Positions 20,434 to 30,885 of a stretch of 64,000 nucleotides of DNA are shown piece after piece. Source of the stretch: Micropterus salmoides. Lineage: Eukaryota > Chordata > Actinopteri > Centrarchiformes > Centrarchidae. The notes beneath the pieces are model-generated. The model had not been told where the DNA came from. It made no database searches and was given only the letters and a program-made list of their open reading frames with translations. The stretch covers positions 8,237,177-8,301,176 of the forward strand of contig NW_024041039.1 of the NCBI RefSeq assembly GCF_014851395.1, given 5' to 3'. A program made the translations under genes and the position numbers. How positions within the stretch are numbered: the first letter of the stretch is position 1; each line of letters starts with the position of its first letter.

Positions 20434-20962
20434 GGTAAAGAATTTTAAATGTGAGTTTGTTCTATCTGCTTTTCTTTCTGGTGCTTTCAGCTCAGCACCT
20501 GTAGACGAAAGCACATCACTGTTGCATTATAACAAACAGGGGAGGTGTCCGTAATCTACATCACAGCTTTCACTTTGTCAGCAGGGTATAGCACTGTGTT
20601 GATTTTACAATCTATGGACGTGGAAATCCTTTATTTTCATTGTATGAGGTTTTTTCCCCCCTGCAGGTGTGAGAAATACTGCAGATATATACAAACAACA
20701 TGTAGTAGTTGCAGTTTGGTGCATCAGTTTGTGGCAGCCTGTCTGACAATATATTTAACCTACTGACTGCAGACACATAAAAATAAAATCTGCAACTCAT
20801 TTAGTCTCTTTCTACTTTATTTATTCATTTTCTTTTTATGCATTGTTTGGCTCGTCAGGCTTTAACTGAAAACTGCCACTACACACCACAGACATACTGT
20901 ACTGCCTCCAAATGAGAGGAGACAAAATAAGAAAGAAAGACCTGAAGTGAACCCTGGAACCC

Positions 20963-21890
20963 TGGCCGCTTGGCGAGCATTATGACGTGCATTTTACTGG
21001 GACGTCACAGGGATCAAAGGGAAAAGGCTGGACTACAAACAAGCTGTTTTTAGGCAGTTCAGAACAGTGTTTTCTGTAGGAGATGGGAACTCCCTTTCGG
21101 GTGGACATTAGGCTTTTTTACTTTGCAAACCTTTTACATGTACAAAAAAGATATGACTCAATAAAGGAGAGGGGAAATGTTGTGTTGGCAGCCCGGCTGA
21201 CGGTGAGTGTCCTGGTTATTTCTCCCTTTTTGCTTGTGATTCTGTTTTCCCCTGGTGTCTTCCTGTACTCTGCCTGCCTCCCTGTGTCTCCTCCCCTGCG
21301 TGTGCTCTCCCTCTCTCTCTCCCTCCGCTCCTGAGCCCGGCCAGCGACCTCGTCAGCCACCTCCTCTGCCTGCCACACCTGCCAGCAATCAGCCTCATCT
21401 CCAACAGTACTTCTACCCGGTTCTCCAGTCAACCCCTGCTTGATCATCGTTGCTCCTTACCCGGTGCCACTTCACCATTCAAGCTCGCACGTATTGTGTA
21501 TCTTTTCTATATCTCTGTGCTTTGTCTCCGCTGTGTCTGACCCTGTCTGCCTGTCTGTCTCCCCTCCAGGTCCACTCACCTCCGTGCTCCGCTCCGCCAG
21601 CTGGGCTCGCCACCCTACCCTCTCCCCTCGGACCTCTTCCATGGCGTCCTCCCGGCTCCTCCCCGTGCCTCCTTGCTTCCTCGGTCCCCAGCGCCCCTGG
21701 CTCCCTTGTCTCAGTCTCCTCGGTTCCCCGTGCTCGTGTTTCCCCGGCGTCCGCCGCTCCCTCACCTCCACTCCCTCAACCCCGTATCCCCTTCAATAAA
21801 GCCTGTTCTTCCCCAGAGTTGCGTTTGGGTCCACTCTGTCCCCACACCACACCGTAACAGGAAAAACCCAAAAAGCATTATATGACCTCT
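20963..21890. mobile_element. TTAA-type MITE carrying a solo LTR, cassette 2
   Basis: Same MITE as at 3073-3305, split by the LTR at 21178-21859. Its right end, GCATTATATGACCTC, abuts TTAA (21891-21894). Confidence 0.6.
21178..21859. mobile_element. Solo LTR (LTR2), copy 1
   Basis: 682 bp, TGTTGTG to CCGTAACA, flanked by the 5-bp direct repeat GGAAA (21173-21177 and 21860-21864). C/T-rich, with an AATAAA near the 3' end (about 21796). The unoccupied site is preserved in the MITE at 3073-3305. Its long open frames (up to 135 codons) reflect base composition only. Confidence 0.8.
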
Positions 21891-22079
21891 TTAACCGTTC
21901 ATGTGAATGACAGTCTGTTCCTCATAATGCAGTAATTGTTTTATGAAAGGTCCAGTTAGTTCTTTCTAACCTCATTCACAAAACATAATAACTGCATGTG
22001 TTGTACATGTATGTAGGTACTGACTTCCTGACACGGACTAACCATTTTGGACTTTTGTATTTCTCAATTGGTAGTAATT

Positions 22080-23600
22080 TCAAATTTACATTTACTCATT
22101 TGGCAGGCGCTTTATCCAAAGCGACTTACATTTGAGAAACAACATACAAGCATCAACAACGCATCAAATACAGCACGAGATCTACAAATGACAATATATA
22201 CTAGTAAGAGTAGCAATAAATACGAGTAAGAGCTAATAGCACATATTGCATCAAGGGGGTAAATACCGAGGGAAAGAAGTAAGATTTAACAAAAAAGTGC
22301 AATCAATACAAGATCATTGTAAGGGGATAGAAGAAGAGCACAGGAAGTGCATGTTGGAGGTTAAGAGTTAGAGGTGTTATAAGAGGAAGCGTTCTCGGAA
22401 GAGATGAGTTTTCAAGAGCTTCTTGCTCTGATGGCGTGTGATAGCTCGTTCCACCATCGTGGTGTCACAGATGACAAAAGCCGGGACTGGGATTGCTTTG
22501 TGTGAAGCCGTTCGTTGGAGGAGTGTAGTGGCTGAGAAGGAACGTAAACTTGTATTATGGAGTTTAGGTCGATGGGTGTAGACCCAGTAGTCACTGTATG
22601 AAAGCATTGGTGACTTGAATCTGATTCTGGAGGCCGCGGGGAGCCAGTGGAGGTCACTGAGTAATGGAGTGACATGAGTCCTTTTGGGCTGATCCAAAAC
22701 CAGACGTGCTGCTGTGTTCTGAACCATTTGTAAGGGTTTCACCGCACAAGCTGGAAGACCTGCTAGGAGGGCATTGCAATATTCGAGGCGAGAGATAACC
22801 ATGGCCTGTCCTAGAAGCTGGGTGGCGTACTTAGTGAAGTAGGGCCTGATTTTTCTGATGTTGTATAGAGAAAAGCGGCACAACCGAGAGACAGCAGCAA
22901 CATGGTCTGAAAAGGACAGCTGGTCATCAATCATGGCACCCAAGTTTCTCACCACCCTGGTTGGAGTGATGGTTGAGGAGTCAATTTGTAGTTTGATGTT
23001 ATGGTGGATAGATTGCTTGGCTGGAATGACCAAGAGTTCAGTCTTAGAGAGCTTTAGTTGAAGGTGGTAGGCCTTCATCCAGGCAGATATGTCCGAGAGA
23101 CAGTCCGTGATCCGCGTTGAGACGGTGGGGTCGTCTGGCAGGAAGGATAGGTAGAGTTGCGTATCGTGAGAGGCAGTGGGAGGAGGAAAAATTGTCCTTG
23201 CCACAAAACATAGTAGGAACGCCCCAAGAGGTAGGATTCAAACCACAGGACTGCTTTACTCAAGATGCCCATTACTGAGAATGTGGATAGCAGAATCCTG
23301 TGACTGAATTTGTCAAAGGCAGCTGATAGGTCAAGCAGGATAAGAACCGAGGATTGGGCTGTAGCTTTAGCTGACCTTAGGGCTTCTGTTACAGACAAAA
23401 GAGCCATTTCAGAAGAGTGGCCACTCTTAAAACAAGACTGATATGGATCTAGGAGGTCATTCCGTGAGAGGAATTCTGAGACCTGTTTGAAGACTGCCTG
23501 TTCGATAGTTTTGGAGTTCTGATACTTCGCTCTCCGTGAGAGGAGTAAACGAGGAGAGTGAAGTGCCATGGACCTGGGAGGGCAGAAGAAAAGATGCTTC
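22080..23600 (-). mobile_element. L2-type LINE, 5'-truncated and inactive
   Basis: Reverse-transcriptase parts on the minus strand at 23569-23075 (LLDPYQSCFKSGHSSEMALL, LLDLSAAFDKFSHRILL) and 23204-22377 (DTQLYLSFLPDDPTVSTRIT, LVLDQPKRTHVTPLLSDLHW). The two overlap in different frames, so at least one frameshift is present. The catalytic ADD position reads SHD, which would abolish polymerase activity. The 3' end carries the common teleost L2 tail (CGCTTTGGATAAAGCGCC-like, then AAATGTAAAT). This cassette lacks the A-B gene pair found at the same place in cassettes 1 and 3. Confidence 0.85.
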
Positions 23601-24154
23601 TAAACGTATCTTATGGTCTTTGGTAGTGTAAGTGTAACGAGATTCCAGTAAGTGGACCTTGAGTTAAAATAATTTTGTATGGTGTTGTTTCTATTGTCAA
23701 GAATTAACTTTGGCAAATTTTTGCAAGGAATGGGTTTGAGAGTTTAATGGAATTAAAACACAATGAAAGTATAATTTAACACAGTTTGAAACCAACAGGA
23801 AAATAATAAAAACAGGAAATGTCTGCAAATGTCTGTTAAACATGTTGGGTTAGATAAGTACTTATGGTGTCACAGTCATTGCCCATAATTTCACATTGTG
23901 ACGTTTTCTACCCTGTAAAAAACATTTCTCAGGCTGAAACCCTATTTTGCACAGCCACTATTACCACAAATGATACTTGTTTTTAACAAAAATATAGAAG
24001 TGCAGTTACAAATAGTTAGATGTCATATCAGTGTTAGTCTAGAGCTCCCTCTGTAGTCCATCAAAGAAACAGTATCTTCTGTTCACATGGATATTTGTAT
24101 GCATTTAAAGCTGCAGTAACTCTTCTCAGTGCTCAGCGTCATAACGTACATTAC

Positions 24155-24205
24155 CTATAATACAGAGCAGGGCTGCAGAGAGTTTATCAGACCAGCTGTG
24201 ATCAT
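24155..24205 (-). pseudogene. Degenerate orphan leader exon, copy 2
   Basis: Same out-of-phase 51-nt leader-like exon as at 7102-7152, with a GTAATG donor and no V exon following. Confidence 0.4.
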
Positions 24206-24393
24206 TATTGTGTTCTGAGCAAAATGATCCAGAGTGACAGTGAGTGTCAGTCTGAGTGATGGCAGGTGTGACGTTACAACGGAGATATGAAGAGTTAGAG
24301 GTGGGAGTGTCGCTGTAGTATGTGATGTTCTGTGGTTGTACTTGAGGTCCCCCTACAGTAGAGCAGATCAAATGTTTTGCCAACAGCGCGCTG

Positions 24394-24930
24394 GGTTTTT
24401 GTTCAGCTTCCACATGTGTCTGTATCACTGTGCTCACTAACGGCACAGAAGTACAACCCTTTATCTTCTGGCACCAGATTCTTCACAGTGAATGTCCCAC
24501 TGTGAGCGTCAGGCTTGGTGGCTGAGAATTTCTCTTTGCTGAATTCTCCAAAGTCGTGATCTTTGCTGGCTGTTGTTGTGAACACTATTTGTTTCATTGC
24601 TTCTCCTGGCAGCTGTCTGTACCAGTACATCTGGAAATAGCTGCCACCTTTGGTGTGGCTGCAGCTTATTGTTGCATTTTCACCCTGGTGTATCCACAGT
24701 ATGTCAGTCTGGGTGACATCACTCCCATCAATTAGACCTGTGTGTAAAACAGTTAGGTTAATAGTGAAAATGCATTTACTTTAAAACACTTTAAAACCAT
24801 TGTCACCCTCTGCTGCCATGTCAAAAATTATAGTTTAATAATGAAAAGCAACTAATCCTTAATGTAAGTCACCTTTCATCCAGAGCAGAAATAATAAAAA
24901 GCTGAAGAGACCATGTTTGATAATGTCCAT
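24394..24930 (-). CDS. trbv: V8: T-cell receptor V segment (type C), probable TRBV
   Basis: Leader exon 24873-24930 (MDIIKHGLFSFLLFLLWMK), V exon 24433-24737 (305 nt, open). CDR1 KGGSYFQ, MYWYRQLPGEAMKQIV, CDR2 TTTASKDHDFGEF, LYFCAVSE. RSS: heptamer 24426-24432, 23-bp spacer, nonamer ACAAAAACC (24394-24402). It looks functional. Confidence 0.88.
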
Positions 24931-25150
24931 GTTCTGGTGTTTGGAGACTCACATAAATCTGTTAGTGTAGTTACAGAGAGATGAAGAGTTGCAGGTGGGA
25001 GTGTCTCTGCAGCGTGTGACGTTTTCTGATCCTGTTGGCTGCTGTATCACAATTTGCTTGGTGAATCAAAGTGACTGAGTATTTGTGGTACTTGAGGTCC
25101 CCCTACAGTACGTGAGATGGTGGGACAGAGGTGTGCTAACAGTGCACTGG

Positions 25151-25494
25151 GGTTTTTGTTCAGCTATTGAGTGTGTTTGTATCACTGTGCTCACTAACAG
25201 CACAGAAGTACAAGCCTTTATCTTCTGGCACCAGATTCTTCACAGTGAATGTCCCACTGTGAGCGTCAGGCTTGGTGGCTGAGAATTTCTCTTTGCTGAA
25301 TTCTCCAAAGTCGTGATCTTTGCTGGCTGTTGTTGTGAACACTATTTGTTTCATTGCTTCTCCTGGCCGCTGTCTGTACCAGTACATCTGGAAATGGTTA
25401 GCATCCTTTGTGTGGCTGCAGTTTATTGTTGCATTTTCACCCTGGTGTATCCACAGTATGTCAGTCTGGGTGACATCACTCCCATCAGTAAGAC
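25151..25494 (-). pseudogene. trbv: V9: T-cell receptor V segment (type D), leaderless
   Basis: V exon 25190-25494 is intact (DVTQTDILWIHQGENATINC, KDANHFQ, MYWYRQRPGEAMKQIV, LYFCAVSE) and carries a complete RSS (heptamer 25183-25189, nonamer ACAAAAACC 25151-25159). The intron is cut near 25642, where sequence from deep inside the large element begins. The leader exon, promoter box and left end of element 2 are all gone. It could still rearrange, but it should not be expressed as a receptor without a signal peptide or promoter. Confidence 0.85.
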
Positions 25495-25713
25495 CTGTGT
25501 ATATAATAGTAAAAGTTACCAATTAGAAACTTTTGGATTCTGTTGTTATCTGAGATCACTTCCAACAAATGAATAATTGTCTACAACAAGAGCAAAAACA
25601 TAAAACAATAAAAGAACGTAAACTTTTTTTAGTTGATTTTATTCCAAAGCATTGCTTAATGGAGGTTTAACGTCTTGTGTGGCATATTTAGAGTAATCAT
25701 TTCCTAACTCACC

Positions 25714-26383
25714 TGTTATGACCCTGGGGTCATATTTAGTTTGTTTTTATCTCCCCCTGCAATGTCAGCTGTCTCTCCTCCCTTAGAGTATGTGTGTGTA
25801 TGCAGGTAATGGAGAACAGGAGGGCACACTGGATTGGTCCTGCAGAGCTGATTGGAGTCTCCTGATTGGTCACCTGGATGACAACAGCCATCTTAAGCAC
25901 CACTGACAGGAACTCCTCTCTCTCTCTCTGCCTTTCCCAACCTGAGCCTGTGTACTGTGTGTTATACCTGTTAGTTGTGAGTAGAAAACTGCTGTGTAGA
26001 GTAGACCTTGTAAATGAATCTGTGCAGCTTAGCTTCGTAATTCTGATTGTTGTTGACAACCTTTTTTTTGTTAAGGGTTTTTTGTTATAATATACGGATA
26101 TTTCTTTGTTGTATAGCAGTGTGTAGGAGTGAGAAGCCCTTTTTGCTTTTGAGATTAGAAGCCTGGTTTAGAGCTTTGTCTTTTATTTACTTTCTGTTTT
26201 GGTTTAGGAAAGTTTAGGTTTATTAGATTGTTTTGGTTGTTGTTTTGGGCACTGCTCATCTCTGAAGCCAATAAAACTGCTAAATTGTATTTCCTGTGTT
26301 CTGGCCTTGTTTGGGAATGGGAAGAGTGGGAAGCTACACTTTTATGTTGCGTCCCGGACACCCCTAGACCTTGGGACGTAACA
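25714..26383. mobile_element. Solo LTR (LTR1), copy 2
   Basis: TGTTATG to CGTAACA, with CACC on both sides. Collinear with 10378-11053. Confidence 0.72.
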
Positions 26384-26600
26384 CACCTTAACTGGCATTG
26401 CTAACGTCAAAAGCAAGATGGTGTTCATTTTATAATCTGTCAAGTTTTGAACGCTTCTATATATTAGTGATCAGTAGGATAAACCAAGAAAAATCCTGGA
26501 CTTTTGAGACTTTAAATTGCTGTTTTCCTCTGGAGGGTGCTGAAAGCATCAACATCTATTTCTTTATATGCACTTCCTCTGTCTATTTTTGGTCCTGTAG

Positions 26601-27394
26601 AAAAACCCTGTGCCAACTTATCTGGTGCTGAAGCAGTTCCTACTGCAGAGAGACCTCAATGAGGTTTTCACCGGTGGAATTTGCTCATTAGCAAGACCTC
26701 TTAATGTTTTTATCAACTTGATCTTATTTTTTGGAGGATGTTTTATTAAGGTATTTGCAACAATTGTGGTTAATGAATACATGAATTATAAACATATGCA
26801 CAATTCTGAATAAAAAGACAGCCCTACATGCAGTATTCAGCATGAACAATGTGAAGACCGTCATGCTGTCGAAGCATCTAAAAGTCTCGTCAATGACCTG
26901 TTAAACTAATTTAACCATCTGCAATAAGTCTAACATCTACCCGTGTGTTTTCCAGCTTCGCTACAGGGGAAGGACGTGTGCAGTCCCAACATCAACATCG
27001 GTGCTCTTCTCATTGAATTCTTTGAACTCTACGGTCGCCACTTCAACTACCTGAAAGTAGGTATCAGGATAAAAGATGGAGGTTGTTACGTTGCCAAAGA
27101 CGAGGTTCAGAAGAACATGATGGATGGCTACAGGCCCTCCATGCTCTACATTGAGGACCCACTGCAACCAGGTAGGAACAGTGAACACAGAGGATAAAGG
27201 GTTACAAAGTGGGTTTGTCCTTTTAAAAGTTCGTCCAACATTTGAATTCCGTTTCCAGGTATTGAAATGTCATGTTCTAGTGACCATCTGTTTTGTGTCC
27301 AACAGACAACGATGTTGCCCGGAGTTTGTACGGTGCCATGCAGCTTAAGCAGGACTTTGACTACGCCCGTGTGGTGCTCAGCCATGCTGTACCC
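26601..27394 (+). pseudogene. tent4b: TENT4B-like pseudogene, copy 2
   Basis: Exon B from 26601 (LVLKQFLLQRDLNEVFTGGI, then unrelated sequence), exon C 26956-27171 and exon D from 27306. Exon A was lost in the deletion at the left end of element 2. The same +2 shift at the start of exon C is present, so the defect predates duplication. Confidence 0.8.
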
Positions 27395-27628
27395 TCTCAT
27401 TTCAGAGTCACTAGTGATTTTAGTTTCTGTGCAAAAACTTCCACATGAAACGAGAGCTTTCAAACAACTGCCACGGTCCATGTTTTACTGCAGCTGGTAC
27501 ATTGCTGGTCTTTCCTTCAGTCCTTGCTTCACAGACAGCTTTAATGTTAAACAAGTGGAGTTTTTTATTGACGATAAATAAGCACTGAGCTGTTGCTTAC
27601 ACAATGGAGATGGCATGGGAAACCAAAG

Positions 27629-28423
27629 TCAGTCACTTCTAATGAATCCAAATACCTCACTGTCATTCACGTCAAAGCGTGGTTAGGCCAAAATTTCTTA
27701 AAACTAAATGAGAGAATGACTTTGTGCATCCTGTTGTAACTAACCTTGGGGTCAAAATAGACAGTGATTTTAAACTTGACAAACAAATAAATGCGGTTGT
27801 GAAATCTAGTTTTTATCATCTTCGCCTTGTAGCCAAAGTTAAACCTTTTATTTCTTCTCGTTGTACTGTAATGCACTTTATATCGGTATAAATCACAACG
27901 CACTTTCACGCTTACAGTTAGTCCAAAATTCTGCAGCACGTCTTTTAACAGGAACCAAAAAGCGCGCTCATATAACTCCAATTCTTGCCTCATTGCACTG
28001 GCTTCCTGTTCGTTTTAGGATTGATTTTATTGTTTGTTTTTTAAAGCTGTGAATGGACTGGCCCCAACATATATCTCGGACCTCATCCAAATTTAAGTGC
28101 GGTCACTGAGGTCAGAGGGCCAGCTCCAGCTTGCGGCCCCCAAGACAAGAGAGGGCCTTTTCTGTGGTTGGACCTAAACTCTGGAACGCTCTGCCCCTCC
28201 ATGTCCGAACAGCCCCTACAGTTGAGTGTTTCTCCTCTACAGACACATTTTTATTCTTTGGCTTTTAACTCCGTGAGTTGTGTGGTCCTCTGATTGTTTT
28301 ACTGTATTTTAGTATTTAAAGCTGATGCTCTTATTTTGTTTTTACAAAATTTTATATTAATTGTTTTGTATGTTTGAGTCTTCTGTGCAGCACTTTGGTA
28401 ACTTTGTGTTTGTAAAATGTGCT
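27629..28423 (+). mobile_element. L2-like LINE fragment, copy 2
   Basis: As in copy 1, but with an internal deletion of about 60 nt after the motif equivalent to LGQNFL and without the ATAAAGTGG tail. Confidence 0.7.
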
Positions 28424-29650
28424 GGAACTGCTTTGTATTCAAGAAAAAGTACCAATATGGTTTATTTACTGTTATTTATGTCAGTACGTCACAGTAGCTG
28501 TTGAAAGTCACCGTTTTGTGGCTCGCTGTAAATATACTGAGAGTTTATTTAGTTGTTATGGAGGAGAGAGGTGAGGTTTCTAAATGGACAACACTGGTGC
28601 TTGAGGTCAGTGTTAGCTTCACGTGGGTGTTAATGTTTTTATTAACCCAGCACTGTCCAGCATTTTTTATGGATGTAATGTTGCAGGCTAGTTGAGTTTA
28701 CCATTGCAGAAATTCAATATAATTGTAGGAGCAGAGATTATAGTGGCTGGATGTTGAATAATGAATAATTTTTTTCTGTCTGAACAACAGTCCAAAACCT
28801 AAAGATATTTAATTTACTTCTTACATTTGAGAAGCTTAAACCAGAGAATATTTAGCGTTTTTGCTTGAAAATGAAATCAATTACTAAAAAAATCGCTGCA
28901 AATCAATTTCCTGTTGATTGCATGATTTTTTTCTTCAGAATTATTTTGAGTATATTAGATATTAAGACAATCTTTGTTCAACCAGGACATTGACCTGAAG
29001 TAGTCTTCAAAACAAGAATGTGAATGTCCTTGAGTGGCTGAAGCCTAGCTAAATCCTTTTGACGAGGGTAGGCAATTTATTCAGAAGCATTTTGAGTTAT
29101 ATTTGTTGAAATTATCTTCATCTCCTGACAGTAATCAATAAATCAAACTGTTTAAACGTGTCATTTAAATTTCATTTTTTTTCACCGTTCTCAAACAAAA
29201 TATTAACTTTAATCAGAAACATTGGTCACTTGTGATTTTGAATCTGCTGTTACTAATTTATTCATACACACAAACACACACAAACACTTGTCAGGTCTCT
29301 GGCTATTGTGGCAGACAGATGCCAATGGTATTTCTTACTAAACAAATGTATTGTGCCATACCCATACTGTCAGAGTCTGGAATGTCCTTCCACTTTGTCA
29401 ACTTTACCATTATTTGGCTGTGATGACAGCATGGTGATATCTGAATGTATTTGATACCACTACACTTGTATGAACCTGCTTATTCCTTTTATAAATCACC
29501 CCTGTTCTAAAGTCCAATTTAATGCTAATGCAAAACAGAAGTGTGTGTGTGTCATTATAATAAACTCTGAAAAAGGAAACCATTCCTATAATATAGTACA
29601 TCAAATTTATTAAGAAGCAAATATTTTAGATTTATATTGTGGGAGGAAAA
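28424..29650. other. Element 2 interior, no recognised gene
   Basis: Includes the 64-codon frame (28501-28695) and about 440 bp (28,830-29,270) that is absent from element 1. There is no recognisable coding motif. Confidence 0.4.
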
Positions 29651-29651
29651 T

Positions 29652-30029
29652 TCAGTGCGCTTGCGTACACAGCAGGGTGTTCAGGGAACCACCGTTCCTG
29701 TTGGAAAAAAACGTTTTACTACGTTTTGTCGGCGCTGAACTCGCCCCAGGTTGATCTGGCTGGTTGGTCAACAACACAGCATTGGTGAGACTGAAACGGA
29801 AAGGGTAGATACGTATTGGACACTGATCCTCGTCTTGATCGTCCTCGTCCACAAGACGATTGCATTTCGCCACAACAGGAGTGTTCAGTCTCACCAATGC
29901 TGTGTTGTTGAGGCGTTTTGCAGTCGTGTTGTGTTGAAATACTGTCATGTTGTTGTGTTTCCCAGGAATCCTGGGAAATAAATCTGCGAGTGTTGCAAGT
30001 GATGCAATATTTTTGCCTCTCTCATTCAC
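29652..30029 (-). CDS. Hypothetical 125-residue frame, copy 2
   Basis: Counterpart of 14251-14625, open from the ATG at 30029. It overlaps the perfect inverted repeat. Function unknown; it may be non-coding. Confidence 0.25.
   Translation of the reverse strand: MNERGKNIASLATLADLFPRIPGKHNNMTVFQHNTTAKRLNNTALVRLNTPVVAKCNRLVDEDDQDEDQCPIRIYPFRFSLTNAVLLTNQPDQPGASSAPTKRSKTFFSNRNGGSLNTLLCTQAH
29769..29910. repeat. Perfect 27-bp inverted repeat, copy 2
   Basis: Arms 29769-29795 and 29884-29910 are exact reverse complements around an 88-nt spacer. Confidence 0.75.
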
Positions 30030-30159
30030 TGTGCAAGACGGGTCAGGTCACAGATATAAAGACATGTAGAGAGAGAGGAGATTATGGCTCTTGTTGCCAG
30101 ATTGACTCTTGTCAAGTTTATATTCCCTTCATGTTACAGAGAGTTAAATGTGGATTGAA

Positions 30160-30712
30160 ATATGAAAATATAGTAATATATAAAATACAATAAAAAAATA
30201 GAAAAATATTTACAGATATTATATATTTATTAAAATATAAAAATAGTAATACATAAAAATAGAATACAAAAATAGAAAAATATTTACAGATATTATATAT
30301 TTATTAAAATATAAAAATAGTAATACATAAAAATAGAATAAAAAAATAGAAACATATTTACAGATATATAACCTTATTAAAATATAAAAAATAGTAATAC
30401 ATAAAAATAGAATACAAAAATAGAAAAATATTTACAGATATATAACCTTATTAAAATATAAAAAAATAGTAATGTATAAAAATATAATAAAAAATAGAAA
30501 AATATTTACAGATATATAACCTTATTAAAATATAAAAAAATAGTAATGTATAATAATAGAATAAAAAAATAGAAAAATATTTACAGATATTATATACTTA
30601 TTAAAATATAAAAAAATAGTAATGTATAAAAATAGAATAAAAAAATAGAAAAATATTTACAGATATTATACATTTATAAAAACTAATAAAAATAGTAATA
30701 TAATAAAATAAA
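30160..30712. repeat. AT-rich VNTR, about 75-bp period, copy 2
   Basis: About seven units of the repeat seen at 14757-15095, the longest of the three arrays. Confidence 0.75.
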
Positions 30713-30885
30713 AATATATACAGATTTTTAGATACACTTTCACGTTCCAATATTTGTGCCTCTCTCTTTCACTGGGTAAGACAGTTTGAGGTACAGAAGA
30801 CTTGTGGAGATAGCAAGTAGAAGGCTTAACCCTCTTTGTCCTCATTGTCACTCATATGTCATTATATAGGCCAGGTATGCAATGC

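Noticed and set aside
21440..21857. Pro/Ser-rich frames of up to 135 codons in LTR2
   Set aside because: They arise from C/T-rich LTR sequence; the stretch has LTR termini, a target duplication and a poly(A) signal.
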